Shown here piece by piece: positions 9,058 to 17,575 of a DNA stretch of 64,000 nt. Below the pieces are notes generated by a model. That model did not search any database. It worked only from the letters and a program-made list of their open reading frames with translations, and was not told where the DNA came from. Within the stretch, counting starts at the first letter, position 1. Every line of letters starts with the position of its first letter. The stretch lies in NCBI GenBank assembly GCA_045806965.1, contig JBJMIG010000093.1, forward strand, positions 186,001 to 250,000. Reading direction: 5' to 3'. The position numbers and the translations under genes were made by a program. The DNA comes from DASYTH01 sp045806965 (GTDB lineage: Bacteria > Actinomycetota > Actinomycetes > Mycobacteriales > Pseudonocardiaceae).

Positions 9058-9090
9058 CGTACCACCACCCGCAACCGATTGGCCTACACC

Positions 9091-10698
9091 ATGCGTGCGC
9101 TCTTGCTTTCCGGAATGGGATTGACGTACAAGAACTCAACCTACCTACGCGGATCGCTGTTCGACGAGCAGGTCTCGGCGGGCACCGCTGCGATGCTCTC
9201 CCGCGCGGGCCGGCCGGACCTCCGGCTCGACCAGCTCACTGTCGTTCGCGACGGCGCGCGCTTCCCCTTGCTGCGCCCGCCGGACGACGTGCCACACCTC
9301 ACCACGTTCACCCTCGAGTCGATCCTGCACGGCACCGGGCACGACTACGTCCGCGTTCCACTCGAGGACGTGTGGAGCGGCGTGACCGCGGTGCCGGACG
9401 CGGACATCGACGTCGTCCTGCTCTCGACCACGTTCATTTGGAACCGGCCGATGCTGGCCAGGGCGATGAGCTGGGCGCGTTCCCACCTTCCCGGCGTTCC
9501 GGTCATCGCTGGCGGCCAGTACACGAACCTCAAGTACATGGTGACCATGGCCGACTTCCCCGAGGTGGTGTCGGTGGTCCGCGGCGACGCGGAGGTGGCC
9601 CTGCCGATGCTGCTCGACACCATGCAACGGGGTGGCGATCTCGCGACCGTGCCCAACCTCGTGTGGCGTGACGGCGACCGGGTCAGAATCAACCCGATCG
9701 AGTACGTCGACATCGACGCCTTTCCGTCGCCGACGTTCCCGCACAAGTTCCGCATCGCGCCGTACGAGTCCATGCGTGGCTGCCCGTTCGACTGCAAGTT
9801 CTGCTCGTTCCCGGCCGCATCACCGAAATGGCGCTACAAGTCCGCCGAGAAGATCCGGGACGACTGGGTGCGCTACACCGAGGAAAACGGTGTGTCCGTC
9901 ATCGACGCGATGGACTCGACCTTCACGGTTCCACCCACCCGGTTGCGACGCCTGATGGAGATACTGCCGGCGGCGGACATCGCGCCCTGGGCCTGCTACA
10001 GCCGGGCCAACGTCATCACCTCGGCCGACTTCATCGACGCCCTGCTCGCCGCGCACTGTTTCTACCTGGTGATCGGCTTCGAGTCGATGAACGACGAAAC
10101 ATTGGAGCGGATGAGCAAGCGGGTCACGGCCAAGCAGAACCGGCGTGCCCTCGAGCTTCTCGCCGGCAGCGAGATCGGCTACACGAACTGTTTCATGGTC
10201 GGGTATCCAGGCGAGGATCCCGTTCAGTTCGAGGACACCAGCGGGTTTCTGCGCCAGGAGTACCGCGGCCGGTTCATGCTGCACCAATTCTCGATCACCG
10301 ACGAAACCATGCCGCTTTGGGCCGACCGCGAGGAGTTGCAGATCAAGGCGGATGACCCAGCCGACCCCGACTCACCCTGGTCGCACCGGGGGATGACCAG
10401 CGACGAGGCCCGGCGATTGCAGGCCGAAACGCTCGACGCGGTCCGGTCGGACAACGACGCCGCGGTACTCGTGCTGTGGCAGCGTGAGTACCAGCACCCG
10501 CTGGTACGGGCCGCCGACCTGCGGACCAACCTCTTGGTGGAGAAGGCAGTGGAGCGACTGGCCATGGTCGAGCGGGACCACCCCGACCCCGACCGCGGTG
10601 CGGCGCAGGTCCGCACCCAACTGGACGTACTGCGCCGGCACGGGATCGAGCCGTGGCCGGATCGGAGCCTGGGACGCGACCCGGTCGGGACCGCATGA
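9091..10698 (+). CDS. Cobalamin-binding-type (class B-like) radical SAM enzyme
   Basis: About 535 aa. The N-terminal about 190 residues form a B12-binding-like Rossmann domain (DIDVVLLSTTFIWNRPMLARA, then IAGGQYTNLKYM) without a DxHxxG motif. A radical SAM core follows at about residue 225 with C-PFD-C-KF-C, the CxxxCxxC cluster motif, preceded by YESMRG. VIGFESMNDETLERMSKRV and GYTNCFMVGYPGEDP fit the SAM and barrel strands. Class B members methylate unreactive C or P centres or catalyse other radical steps; Fom3, GenK and PhpK are examples. ATG 9091 is used instead of the TTG at 9079. The substrate is unknown; the glycosyltransferase neighbours suggest a saccharide or nucleoside intermediate. 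Confidence 0.85.
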   Translation: MRALLLSGMGLTYKNSTYLRGSLFDEQVSAGTAAMLSRAGRPDLRLDQLTVVRDGARFPLLRPPDDVPHLTTFTLESILHGTGHDYVRVPLEDVWSGVTAVPDADIDVVLLSTTFIWNRPMLARAMSWARSHLPGVPVIAGGQYTNLKYMVTMADFPEVVSVVRGDAEVALPMLLDTMQRGGDLATVPNLVWRDGDRVRINPIEYVDIDAFPSPTFPHKFRIAPYESMRGCPFDCKFCSFPAASPKWRYKSAEKIRDDWVRYTEENGVSVIDAMDSTFTVPPTRLRRLMEILPAADIAPWACYSRANVITSADFIDALLAAHCFYLVIGFESMNDETLERMSKRVTAKQNRRALELLAGSEIGYTNCFMVGYPGEDPVQFEDTSGFLRQEYRGRFMLHQFSITDETMPLWADREELQIKADDPADPDSPWSHRGMTSDEARRLQAETLDAVRSDNDAAVLVLWQREYQHPLVRAADLRTNLLVEKAVERLAMVERDHPDPDRGAAQVRTQLDVLRRHGIEPWPDRSLGRDPVGTA

Positions 10699-10782
10699 GT
10701 CGCTCGGTGCCGAGCCGCCGCTTGTTGGTCCTGGTTGCGCGAGCGCTGGAGAGCGTTCGGTTGATCGTGGGGGGACACCCTA

Positions 10783-11988
10783 GTGAGACCTGACGAGGTG
10801 CGGATCTCCGTCGCGCTGATGACCCACGCCAGCCGGACCGGGCTGGCCGCCCGACTCCGCGACCGCCTGAAGGACATGGACGTCCGCATCGTGGTTGACG
10901 ACGGGAAACCGGTCGGGCCGGCCGGCTCGCTTCGTTCGGCGCGGTTGGCCTGGGCCGAGGTCGATTCCGCGGCCACTCATCACCTGGTCGTCCAAGACGA
11001 CATCGCGGTGCCCGAGAGCTTCGCGGACGAGCTGCGGCACCGCATCGCTGCCCGGCCAGACCTGCCGATGTGCCTGTTCGCCGAATGGGGTGCGTGGAGC
11101 GCGGCCGGGGCCCGGCTCGCCGCGTTGACCGGCGCCGGGTTCGCCGAGGTGGTCGACACCTACGTGCCAACACAGGCCGTGGTCCTGCCGGCCGATCTGG
11201 CGCGGGCCGCTGACGAGCGACTCAGCGCCGGGCTGGACCGCGGCGAGCAGGACGATGTCGCACTCCTCGCATATCTTCGGGAGATCGGGGCGGTCGCCCA
11301 CGTGTGCGTGCCCAACCTCGTCGAGCATCGTGACGTGCCGAGCCTCGCCGGCAACCAGGACCACGGGTTGCGGCGGTCGGTGTGTTTCCTTCCCAACCAG
11401 CCCGTGTCTCCGGCCGAGCTGTCTCGCGCGGTCACCGGGATCAACTGCCTGCCGTACCTGTCGTGGTGGGATGGGTTTGCCGTCTTCCACTACCGCTACT
11501 CGGCTGACCAATGGGGCTGGCGCAGGGTCCTCGCCACGACGGTGCTGTCCCGGCTCGGCCTGCCCCGCGACACCCTGGTGGCCGCTTTCCACGACACGCT
11601 GCCCGCGTCCCCGGCAGCGTCGCTTGTGGGCCGGGTGAGCGAGGTCCTGCTGTTTCACGTGTGGTTAGGGGCGTTGAGCCTCGGATTAAGCGCGGCCGAG
11701 CTGGTGGCGGGCGGCGCGAGCGCGACACCTACCGGCTCTCGATTGACCCTGGACACCCCGACAGCCAGACAGGCCCTGGCAACGCTACCGGCCGGTGCTC
11801 TGCGGCGGTTTGTTCCGGTAGCACAGCTTGACACCATCGGTCGGCTGCTGGAACCCATATTGGATCGCGCCGTTCGGTTCGGCGCGGCGTGGGCTGCCTC
11901 GGCTCCCACCCGGACCGCCGATCTAGACGTCGCGGACACCGCGGCCGGATCGATGGGGCCGCGGTGGGTCACCGTGTCCCAGTATTGA
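10783..11988 (+). CDS. GT-A-like putative glycosyltransferase, uncharacterised
   Basis: About 401 aa. The N-terminal third resembles a GT-A domain: VRISVALMTHASRTGLA, RIVVDDGKPVGPAGS, and HHLVVQDDIAVPESF, where QDD would be the metal-binding DxD-like site. The remainder (aromatic WWDGFAVFHYRYSADQWGW and a C-terminal helical part) matches no family I recognise. GTG 10783 follows a GGGGGG stretch at 8-9 bases spacing. It is the last gene of the rightward set, 84 bases after the radical SAM gene. The function as a glycosyl or sugar-phosphate transferase is inferred from the QDD loop only. Confidence 0.55.
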   Translation: MRPDEVRISVALMTHASRTGLAARLRDRLKDMDVRIVVDDGKPVGPAGSLRSARLAWAEVDSAATHHLVVQDDIAVPESFADELRHRIAARPDLPMCLFAEWGAWSAAGARLAALTGAGFAEVVDTYVPTQAVVLPADLARAADERLSAGLDRGEQDDVALLAYLREIGAVAHVCVPNLVEHRDVPSLAGNQDHGLRRSVCFLPNQPVSPAELSRAVTGINCLPYLSWWDGFAVFHYRYSADQWGWRRVLATTVLSRLGLPRDTLVAAFHDTLPASPAASLVGRVSEVLLFHVWLGALSLGLSAAELVAGGASATPTGSRLTLDTPTARQALATLPAGALRRFVPVAQLDTIGRLLEPILDRAVRFGAAWAASAPTRTADLDVADTAAGSMGPRWVTVSQY

Positions 11989-12015
11989 TTCTTCACCAGC
12001 ACGAGATCAGCCGTT

Positions 12016-12252
12016 GGCGCGCAGGGCGGCAGCCCGTGGCCGCAGTGGCGCGGGCAAGGTCTTGGCACCGAGGCGCAGCGGCCGCTGGCGCGCTACCTAT
12101 TCACCCACACCCGGCGGAACCGCATCCAGGCGGGCACCTCGATCGACAACATGGCCGACGAGCCGCTCGGTCCTGATCGGGGCAGGTGGCCAGACGACGT
12201 GTCCGAGCTCAGTCATGGCGGGCAACTATTGCACGTCCGCCGGGCGGCTTAG
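12016..12252 (+). pseudogene. GNAT acetyltransferase C-terminal remnant
   Basis: An open stretch ending at TAG 12250-12252 reads RGQGLGTEAQRPLARYLF followed by HTRRNRIQAGTSIDNMADE. This is the acetyl-CoA-binding motif A (Q/R-x-x-G-x-G/A) and the next strand of GNAT enzymes that acetylate ribosomal proteins or small molecules. No start codon or N-terminal half is present, and the frame after 'DNMADE' departs from the family. It is a decayed fragment between the biosynthetic locus and the sigma-factor operon, and marks the right boundary of the locus. Confidence 0.5.
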
Positions 12253-12429
12253 TGACATGCCAGGCTCTGGCCCCCCGCGGCGAGAACTCGGCGTAGCACC
12301 GCGACGGGCGACCGGCTGCCCGGTCAGCGCCGCCGCAATGTGGTACGAACGGCCATGTCCGGGTTGCGAGGGCAGTGTCGACGTCTCCGGTGAGGGGTGC
12401 CGGAGGGTGCCCGTGAAGAGGAGCCGACT

Positions 12430-12849
12430 GTGAAGTACATGATCATGCTGTACGCGTCGCAACAGGACTACGACCAGATGGCTGGCAAGCCGACTGACCA
12501 GCCGGCGTGGAAGCCGGAGGCCGTCGCCGCGATGCACGAGTTCATGGGCAGGTGGAACCAGGAACTGCTCGACTCCGGTGAGTTCGTCGACGCCCGGGGC
12601 TTGGCCGCGCCGGTGCACACCCGCAGGATTCACGGACTGGACGGCGGGGTGCCGGTGGTGACCGACGGGCCGTACCCGGAGACCCAGGAGGTCCTCGCCG
12701 GCTACACGATCGTCGAGTGCCCCAGCTTCGACCGGGCCACCGAGATTGCCGCGCGCATCACCACCGCTCCCAGCCCCGGCGAGTCGTCGTCCCCGCTGTA
12801 CGTGGAGATCCGGCCGATCGCCGAAGGCAGCGACGACCTCACCGGGTGA
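12430..12849 (+). CDS. YCII/DGPF-domain protein paired with ECF42-type sigma factor
   Basis: 139 aa with a compact alpha/beta domain: KYMIMLYASQQDYDQM, then VTDGPYPETQEVLAGYTIVE, the DGPF/YCII signature. These small cytoplasmic proteins are almost always encoded just upstream of ECF42-group sigma factors, as here, with a GTGA overlap. Their role (sensor, enzyme or anti-sigma) is not settled. GTG 12430 is the first plausible start, with GAGGAG upstream. An autoregulated operon is likely by analogy with the group. Confidence 0.85.
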   Translation: MKYMIMLYASQQDYDQMAGKPTDQPAWKPEAVAAMHEFMGRWNQELLDSGEFVDARGLAAPVHTRRIHGLDGGVPVVTDGPYPETQEVLAGYTIVECPSFDRATEIAARITTAPSPGESSSPLYVEIRPIAEGSDDLTG

Positions 12850-14099
12850 CCAACCCGATGGTCGGCCAGGACGTCGAGGGCCTGCTGCGCCAGTTGGCGC
12901 CGCGGGCCCTTGGTGCCGTCGTGCGCCGCTTCGGCAACTTCGACACCGCGGAGGATGCCGTGCAGGAAGCCCTGATCACGGCGGCCGTGCAGTGGCCGGC
13001 GCATGGCGTCCCGAACAATCCGCTGGCCTGGCTGATCACTGTCGGCTCCCGCCGGCTGACCGACCTGCTGCGGCGGGAACAGGCGCGGCGGCGGCGGGAG
13101 GACACCGTCGCGTCGTGGCGGCTGCCTGACGACTGGTTCTCTCCCCCTGCCGACCGCCCGGCCGACGCCGACGACACGCTCATCCTGCTGTTGCTGTGCT
13201 GCCATCCGGCACTGTCGCCGGCGTCGCAGATCGCGCTCACCCTGCGCGCGGTCGGTGGCCTGACCACCGCGGAGATCGCCAGGGCGTTCCTGGTGCCGGA
13301 GGCGACCATGACCCGGCGCATCAGCCGGGCCAAGCAGACCATCAACAACAGCGGCATCCCGTTCCGCATGCCGCCGCGGTCCGAGCACACCCAACGGCTC
13401 GGCGCCGTCCTCCACGTGCTCTACCTGATCTTCAACGAGGGCTACGCCAGCACCTCGGGCCCCGACCTGTACCGGGCCGACCTGTCCGCCGAGGCGATCC
13501 GGCTGACCCGGCTGCTCCACCAACTGCTTCCCGACCACGGCGAAACGACCGGCCTACTCGCGCTCATGCTGCTCACCGACGCCCGCCGCCCGGCGCGAAC
13601 CGGGCCGGCCGGCACCCTGATCCCGATGGCCGACCAGGACCGCACCCTGTGGAACGCCGAGAGCATCACCGAGGGCGTCGCGCTGATCAGCGCCGCGCTG
13701 CCTCGCGGCACGACAGGTCCGTACCAGCTGCAGGCAGCGATCGCCGCCGTCCACGACGAGTCGCCCTGCGCCGAGGCCACCGACTGGCCGCAGATCATGG
13801 CGCTGTACGAGGTACTCATGCAGACCGCCGACAACCCGGTCGTGAGACTCAATCACGCCGTCGCGGTCGCCATGGTGCGCGGCCCGCGCCCCGGGCTCGA
13901 CCTGGTCGAGCAACTCGCCGCGGACGGGCGAGTCGGCCAGGACCACCGACTCTTCGCGGTCCGCGCCCACCTGCTGGAGATGACCGGTGACCACGCCGCG
14001 GCCCGCGCGGCATACCACGCGGCGGCCCAACGCACGACCAGCCTGCCGCAGCGGCGTTATCTGTACACCCGGGCCACCCTCCTGCCGTACGACCGGTGA
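12846..14099 (+). CDS. ECF sigma factor, ECF42-like with TPR-type C-terminal extension
   Basis: 417 aa, more than twice the size of ordinary ECF factors. Region 2 includes FGNFDTAEDAVQEALITA and WLITVGSRRLTDLLRRE; region 4 includes LTLRAVGGLTTAEIARAFLVPEATMTRRISRAK. The C-terminal 220 residues, with FNEGYASTSGPDLYRADLSAEAIRL and repeated helical pairs ending in RRYLYTRATLLP, form the SnoaL-free helical extension typical of ECF42. No classical anti-sigma gene is adjacent; in this group the extension itself controls activity. It overlaps the YCII gene by four bases and should direct transcription of that gene. Confidence 0.92.
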   Translation: MTNPMVGQDVEGLLRQLAPRALGAVVRRFGNFDTAEDAVQEALITAAVQWPAHGVPNNPLAWLITVGSRRLTDLLRREQARRRREDTVASWRLPDDWFSPPADRPADADDTLILLLLCCHPALSPASQIALTLRAVGGLTTAEIARAFLVPEATMTRRISRAKQTINNSGIPFRMPPRSEHTQRLGAVLHVLYLIFNEGYASTSGPDLYRADLSAEAIRLTRLLHQLLPDHGETTGLLALMLLTDARRPARTGPAGTLIPMADQDRTLWNAESITEGVALISAALPRGTTGPYQLQAAIAAVHDESPCAEATDWPQIMALYEVLMQTADNPVVRLNHAVAVAMVRGPRPGLDLVEQLAADGRVGQDHRLFAVRAHLLEMTGDHAAARAAYHAAAQRTTSLPQRRYLYTRATLLPYDR

Positions 14100-14217
14100 G
14101 CCACTTTCGGGAGACGGATCAAGCTGATATCCGCGCAGCACTTTCGCAGTCGCCTCGACCCTGTCGACACCTCCGCGCATACTGCCAACGAATTAACGAC
14201 TCAAGACACTAGGTTGG

Positions 14218-14898
14218 TCAGCGTTTGGCGCGTTCGACGTCGGGCAGGTACACGGCGACGTCGGCTACTGCATCCAGCACGTCCTCGCCGAAGTGACCGG
14301 TCGCGGTTTCGGTTTCGGCTATCACCAGGGTCTTGCCGTCCAAGCGCGGTTTGTAGTGGTTGCCGGTGAACCGGATCTCGGTCATCGTCAGCAGCGAGGC
14401 GCCGAGTGGGGTGATATCCCCGGAGCCGGGCACGTCCTCGACCCGCTTGAAGTCAGCCGCCTGCGTCTTGGTGCGGAATCCGACCCATACCACCGACACG
14501 AGCATCGTGTTGCCTTGTCCGTCGCCGACGGCGAGCAGGATGCGATCCAGCGACGTACACGGGGTGCGCAGGAAGAACTCGCGGACCTTGCCATGCGAGT
14601 GCGCCAGACACGATATGTCCTGCTTCACTGTTTTCTTCAGTTCGCGCATGCCCATCTTCTGCCACGCCTGCTTCGCCTCGCCTTTCCGTGCCGACTTCTG
14701 GCCCTCCGCCTTGCGCACTGCCAGGTTCGGACCGGTTAACGACTCGGCCGCACCACCTGAAGACACCGTGGCACCCTCCAGTCCGGCGAAGCCGGCACCG
14801 CCAACCGCGAGTACACCAGCCACCGCCACGACCACTGCCGCCCCACTGACACCGCCCTTATCGGAACCGCCCCCCGCACCGCCGATCCGACGCCCCAC
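14218..14898 (-). CDS. Membrane-anchored exported protein of unknown function
   Basis: About 226 aa from GTG 14898, chosen for the AGGGAGG site six bases upstream. After a glycine-rich cytoplasmic start there is one hydrophobic anchor (about residues 17-40, SGAAVVVAVAGVLAVGGAGF). The extracellular part contains two cysteines (ISCLAH and TPCTSLDRIL) that could form a disulfide, followed by beta-strand-rich sequence. No family is recognised with confidence. The overall plan of anchor plus small beta domain is common among actinobacterial surface proteins. The 5' part of the open frame further upstream overlaps a TetR remnant and is probably not coding. Confidence 0.7.
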   Translation of the reverse strand: MGRRIGGAGGGSDKGGVSGAAVVVAVAGVLAVGGAGFAGLEGATVSSGGAAESLTGPNLAVRKAEGQKSARKGEAKQAWQKMGMRELKKTVKQDISCLAHSHGKVREFFLRTPCTSLDRILLAVGDGQGNTMLVSVVWVGFRTKTQAADFKRVEDVPGSGDITPLGASLLTMTEIRFTGNHYKPRLDGKTLVIAETETATGHFGEDVLDAVADVAVYLPDVERAKR

Positions 14899-14947
14899 GG
14901 CACGCCTCCCTGCTCCGTTCCGTGCAAGAAGTATCGGCACTCGCTGC

Positions 14948-15314
14948 CGACAAATGAACGGCCACGGCAGAGCCAATCGGCAACCTGAGGGCGTTCGCAG
15001 GTCTCGGGCTCGACGACGTCGAGATGGACGCCGCCCTGACCTTCCTGCTCGTTTGTGCCCGCCGCCGCACGCTCTGCGGCAGAGGCAGCGGCCATCCGCC
15101 AGGACAGCACGATGAGCGGAACAGTGGTGGGCGGCCAACGCTCCCCGTCCTCGCCCACGTCTTCGACCAGGACAAATACCCCACCGCCGGCCCCCTCGTC
15201 GCCGCCGCGGGCGCCGCCCACGGCACGGCCCACAGCTCTGACCACGCCCATGACTTCGGCCTGCAACGTGTCCTTGACGGTCTCGGCGTCCTCATCGACA
15301 CCCACCGGGCCTGA
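14948..15314 (+). pseudogene. TetR-family regulator, C-terminal domain remnant with frameshifts
   Basis: Three reading frames must be joined to recover a TetR_C-like domain. The first gives LRAFAGLGLDDVEMDAALTF. A second gives ARSAAEAAAIRQDSTMSGT. The third, after another shift, gives VLAHVFDQDKYPTA and AHDFGLQRVLDGLGVLIDTH, close to the usual end of these regulators. An in-frame stop lies before the first segment and no HTH domain is found. The gene is therefore dead: truncated at the 5' end and frameshifted at about 15050 and 15140. Confidence 0.6.
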
Positions 15315-15481
15315 CCAATGCCGCGTTCGGAGTGTTGTCAGTCTTCGCACCAAGTGACGACGCGAGACAGGTCGATGTCGACCGGCCCTCAGTAACGCCA
15401 CCAGCCGGCCACTCGAGCGCCAACGGCCAATCGCCGATTCAGCGATCCCGATACGGCGTCCATTGTGGAACCATGGGGCCT

Positions 15482-16309
15482 ATGAGCGAGTTCGACGACA
15501 TCGCGGCACAGCGTCCGGCGGACATCGACGAGGCGATTCTGTGCATGCAGAAGGCGCTGAAGTACTTCCACGCCAACAACGACTACCGGGCGGTGTTCCT
15601 GCGGGCCTACTACATCATCACCCTCAATGTGTACGCCGCCATTCATCGACGTGGGGACTACACGAACCCCATCTTCTTCGACGCCGACTGGATTCGCACC
15701 CAGGGAGGGTGGTTCTCGTCCCTCTACTTCACGTCGCTGACCACGTTCGATCGCGACCCCGACTCCGAACGGGCGTGGAAGACGGCGCACGGCATGGCCG
15801 AGGCGCGAACCTCCACGGTGCTCCAGGATCTGATGCTCGGCCTGAACGCCCACATCAACTACGACCTGGCCTACGGGACGTATCTCAACCTGAAACAGCA
15901 CGGCGACGGGGTGAACCACCTGTCCCTGCCCCGCCGGAAGTTCGACCACGATCAGGTGAACAACATTCTCGTTCGGTCGATCCCGCAGATCGCCGACACG
16001 CTCACCCGCGACTACGGCGGCGGAATCACCCTGCTGCGCAGAACACTGCACGGTCTGGACATCGTGCTGTCCAGCACCGGGCTGAAGTACTACCGGGAAC
16101 GGGTGTGGTGGTCGGCCATCTCCTACCTGACCACCACCGACGACGAGGAGGTCAATCTGGTACACCAGAAACTGAACTGGGAGTCCGCGCAACTGGCCAA
16201 GCTGATCGCCGACCAGAGCGTCTGGAGCCTGCCGGTCCGCACCATCGGTCAGGTGATCCGCAAGGACCGGTTCGGCAGCATCGTTTTGGAAGAACCAGCC
16301 AGCCGGTGA
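15482..16309 (+). CDS. DUF5995 family protein
   Basis: 275 aa, typical size. The segments CMQKALKYFHANNDYRAVF, ARTSTVLQDLMLGLNAHINYDL and DHDQVNNILVRSIPQI match the DUF5995 family, whose conserved GxNAHIxxDL motif is present. The protein appears soluble and helical with no signal peptide. The ATG at 15482 fits the start of family members better than the open frame extending upstream into the TetR scar. Function is unknown; such genes are scattered singly in actinobacteria. Confidence 0.8.
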   Translation: MSEFDDIAAQRPADIDEAILCMQKALKYFHANNDYRAVFLRAYYIITLNVYAAIHRRGDYTNPIFFDADWIRTQGGWFSSLYFTSLTTFDRDPDSERAWKTAHGMAEARTSTVLQDLMLGLNAHINYDLAYGTYLNLKQHGDGVNHLSLPRRKFDHDQVNNILVRSIPQIADTLTRDYGGGITLLRRTLHGLDIVLSSTGLKYYRERVWWSAISYLTTTDDEEVNLVHQKLNWESAQLAKLIADQSVWSLPVRTIGQVIRKDRFGSIVLEEPASR

Positions 16310-16445
16310 CGGTGCGGTAATTGGTGCCCGCTCGGACGATCAGCGATCCGGGCACATACCTGCGGCACCATCAGTGAGGTGATCTCAGCAAGATCGGCTT
16401 GATGTAAGCGGTTCTGCCTGTGTCTGTGGGGATGGCTGGCTTTAG

Positions 16446-16541
16446 CGGTTTGATGTGGCCCACCTGACGGTTTGATTCGGCCCCATCGGTCGGGGTGCCG
16501 AATGTTGTGTCGGTTTGATGTGGCCCCACCTGGAGGCTTGA
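16446..16541 (+). repeat. Repeated IS-end-like motif (CGGTTTGATGTGGCCC)
   Basis: The sequence CGGTTTGATGTGGCCC-ACCTG occurs at 16446-16466 and again at 16511-16532, with a related TTTGATTCGGCCCCA between them and a third copy (CGGCTTGATGTGGCC) at 17424. Such repeats are commonly found outside istB in IS21-type elements. They flank the DinB gene and lead into an istB fragment at 17438, so they probably mark the ends of a decayed IS21-like element. A short open frame, 16541-16657, ending in ADRALMDRIRKMLSP may be another fragment. Nothing else is seen in 16310-16663. Confidence 0.5.
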
Positions 16542-16663
16542 CAGGAGCGCTACCCGGTCTACCTCAGGGCGTCGTCGAGCGGCGCCGCGAGCTGGACACG
16601 ACCATCGCCGCCGATCGCGCCCTGATGGACCGCATCCGCAAGATGCTGAGTCCGTAGCCGGCC

Positions 16664-17383
16664 CTACTCAGCGTCCTGTGCCTCGATCAGGTCGAGGTCG
16701 CGGACGCAGAAGCCGTGGTGCTCGAAGGTCTCGTTGAGCACCGTGCCGAGGCACTGCCGCACCAAGCGGCCCCGGGCGTACGGCGGCCAGACATCGTCGT
16801 CGGGCACCGGCGCTCGCGCTGCGAGCCGCACCGCGGTGACCTCGTCGAGCCACGCCTCGAGCTCGGCGGCCTGTGCCTCACGCACGCTCACGATCTCCTC
16901 GAGGGCCGGATCGAGCGAGAGGTCAAGCCCGTGCGCTCCACGGTAGGGCTCGACGGTCGGCCCGATGCCCATCGGTGTGAACAGCTCCGTCGAGCCCAGG
17001 CAGCAGCGGCGGAACCACGAGTCGTGGACGAAGACCAGGTGGCGCATCGTCTGCACCGCCGACCACTCGTCGTTCACGCTGCGGCGCTCGATGCCGGGCC
17101 TACGGCGGATCCGCTCGATCGTGGCGGCCCAGCCGGCATGCAGCTGACGCGCTGCCTCGCGCAGATCGGCAGAGTCCTCGGAGCGGATCAGCACCCGCAC
17201 CGGATGCCGCCGGTCGAGCTCTGCCTCGACGTACTCGCTGACCTCGACACCGTTCACCACGAGGTTGGTGATGAGCCCGTCGATCACGGCATCCTGCATG
17301 GCGACGCCGATCAGGCGTGCCCCGGTCAGATCGCACTCGCGGAACTCCGCACCGTGCAGATCCTCGTCAACATACCGCGTCAT
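16664..17383 (-). CDS. DinB-like protein with N-terminal pentapeptide-type segment
   Basis: About 239 aa. The N-terminus (RYVDEDLHGAEFRECDLTGARLIG) contains pentapeptide-like A-x-F/L repeats. The C-terminal domain is a four-helix DinB/YfiT-like bundle with WSAVQTMRHLVFVHDSWFRR and LNETFEHHGFCVRDL, supplying the His ligands of the metal site. The architecture is common in actinobacteria and often annotated as DinB family; thiol-S-transferase activity is possible but unproven. ATG 17383 is used; ATG 17392 is an alternative. It lies between IS21-type repeats and may have moved with them. Confidence 0.75.
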   Translation of the reverse strand: MTRYVDEDLHGAEFRECDLTGARLIGVAMQDAVIDGLITNLVVNGVEVSEYVEAELDRRHPVRVLIRSEDSADLREAARQLHAGWAATIERIRRRPGIERRSVNDEWSAVQTMRHLVFVHDSWFRRCCLGSTELFTPMGIGPTVEPYRGAHGLDLSLDPALEEIVSVREAQAAELEAWLDEVTAVRLAARAPVPDDDVWPPYARGRLVRQCLGTVLNETFEHHGFCVRDLDLIEAQDAE

Positions 17384-17423
17384 GCTCCGCATACTAGGTC
17401 CGAGCACCGACAAGCCAGCCTCC

Positions 17424-17515
17424 CGGCTTGATGTGGCCTCTTCCAGGTCCTGACCGAGCGCGAAGAACGCGACAGCGTCGCGATCGCCTCCAACGAATCC
17501 TTCTCCAAAGCGGAC
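17424..17515 (+). mobile_element. IS21-family IstB fragment
   Basis: After the third copy of the CGGCTTGATGTGGCC motif, the frame from 17438 reads LFQVLTEREERDSVAIASNE and then SFS, a close match to the IstB ATPase segment after Walker B. The similarity ends abruptly near 17515, and neither the Walker A region nor istA is present. It is a short scar of an IS21-like insertion. Confidence 0.6.
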
Positions 17516-17575
17516 AGGTTCGCGCGAACCTGTGTTAGGTGCCGCCGAAAACTCGTCAGGTTCAACTCGGCTCAG

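Noticed and set aside
9345..9797. Minus-strand frames inside the radical SAM gene
   Set aside because: The plus frame has the CxxxCxxC cluster and family strands; the antisense frames lack domains.
16472..16657. Small open frame ending ADRALMDRIRKMLSP as an independent gene
   Set aside because: It starts inside the IS-end repeats and has no ribosome site; at most it is a fragment, so it is mentioned under the repeat only.
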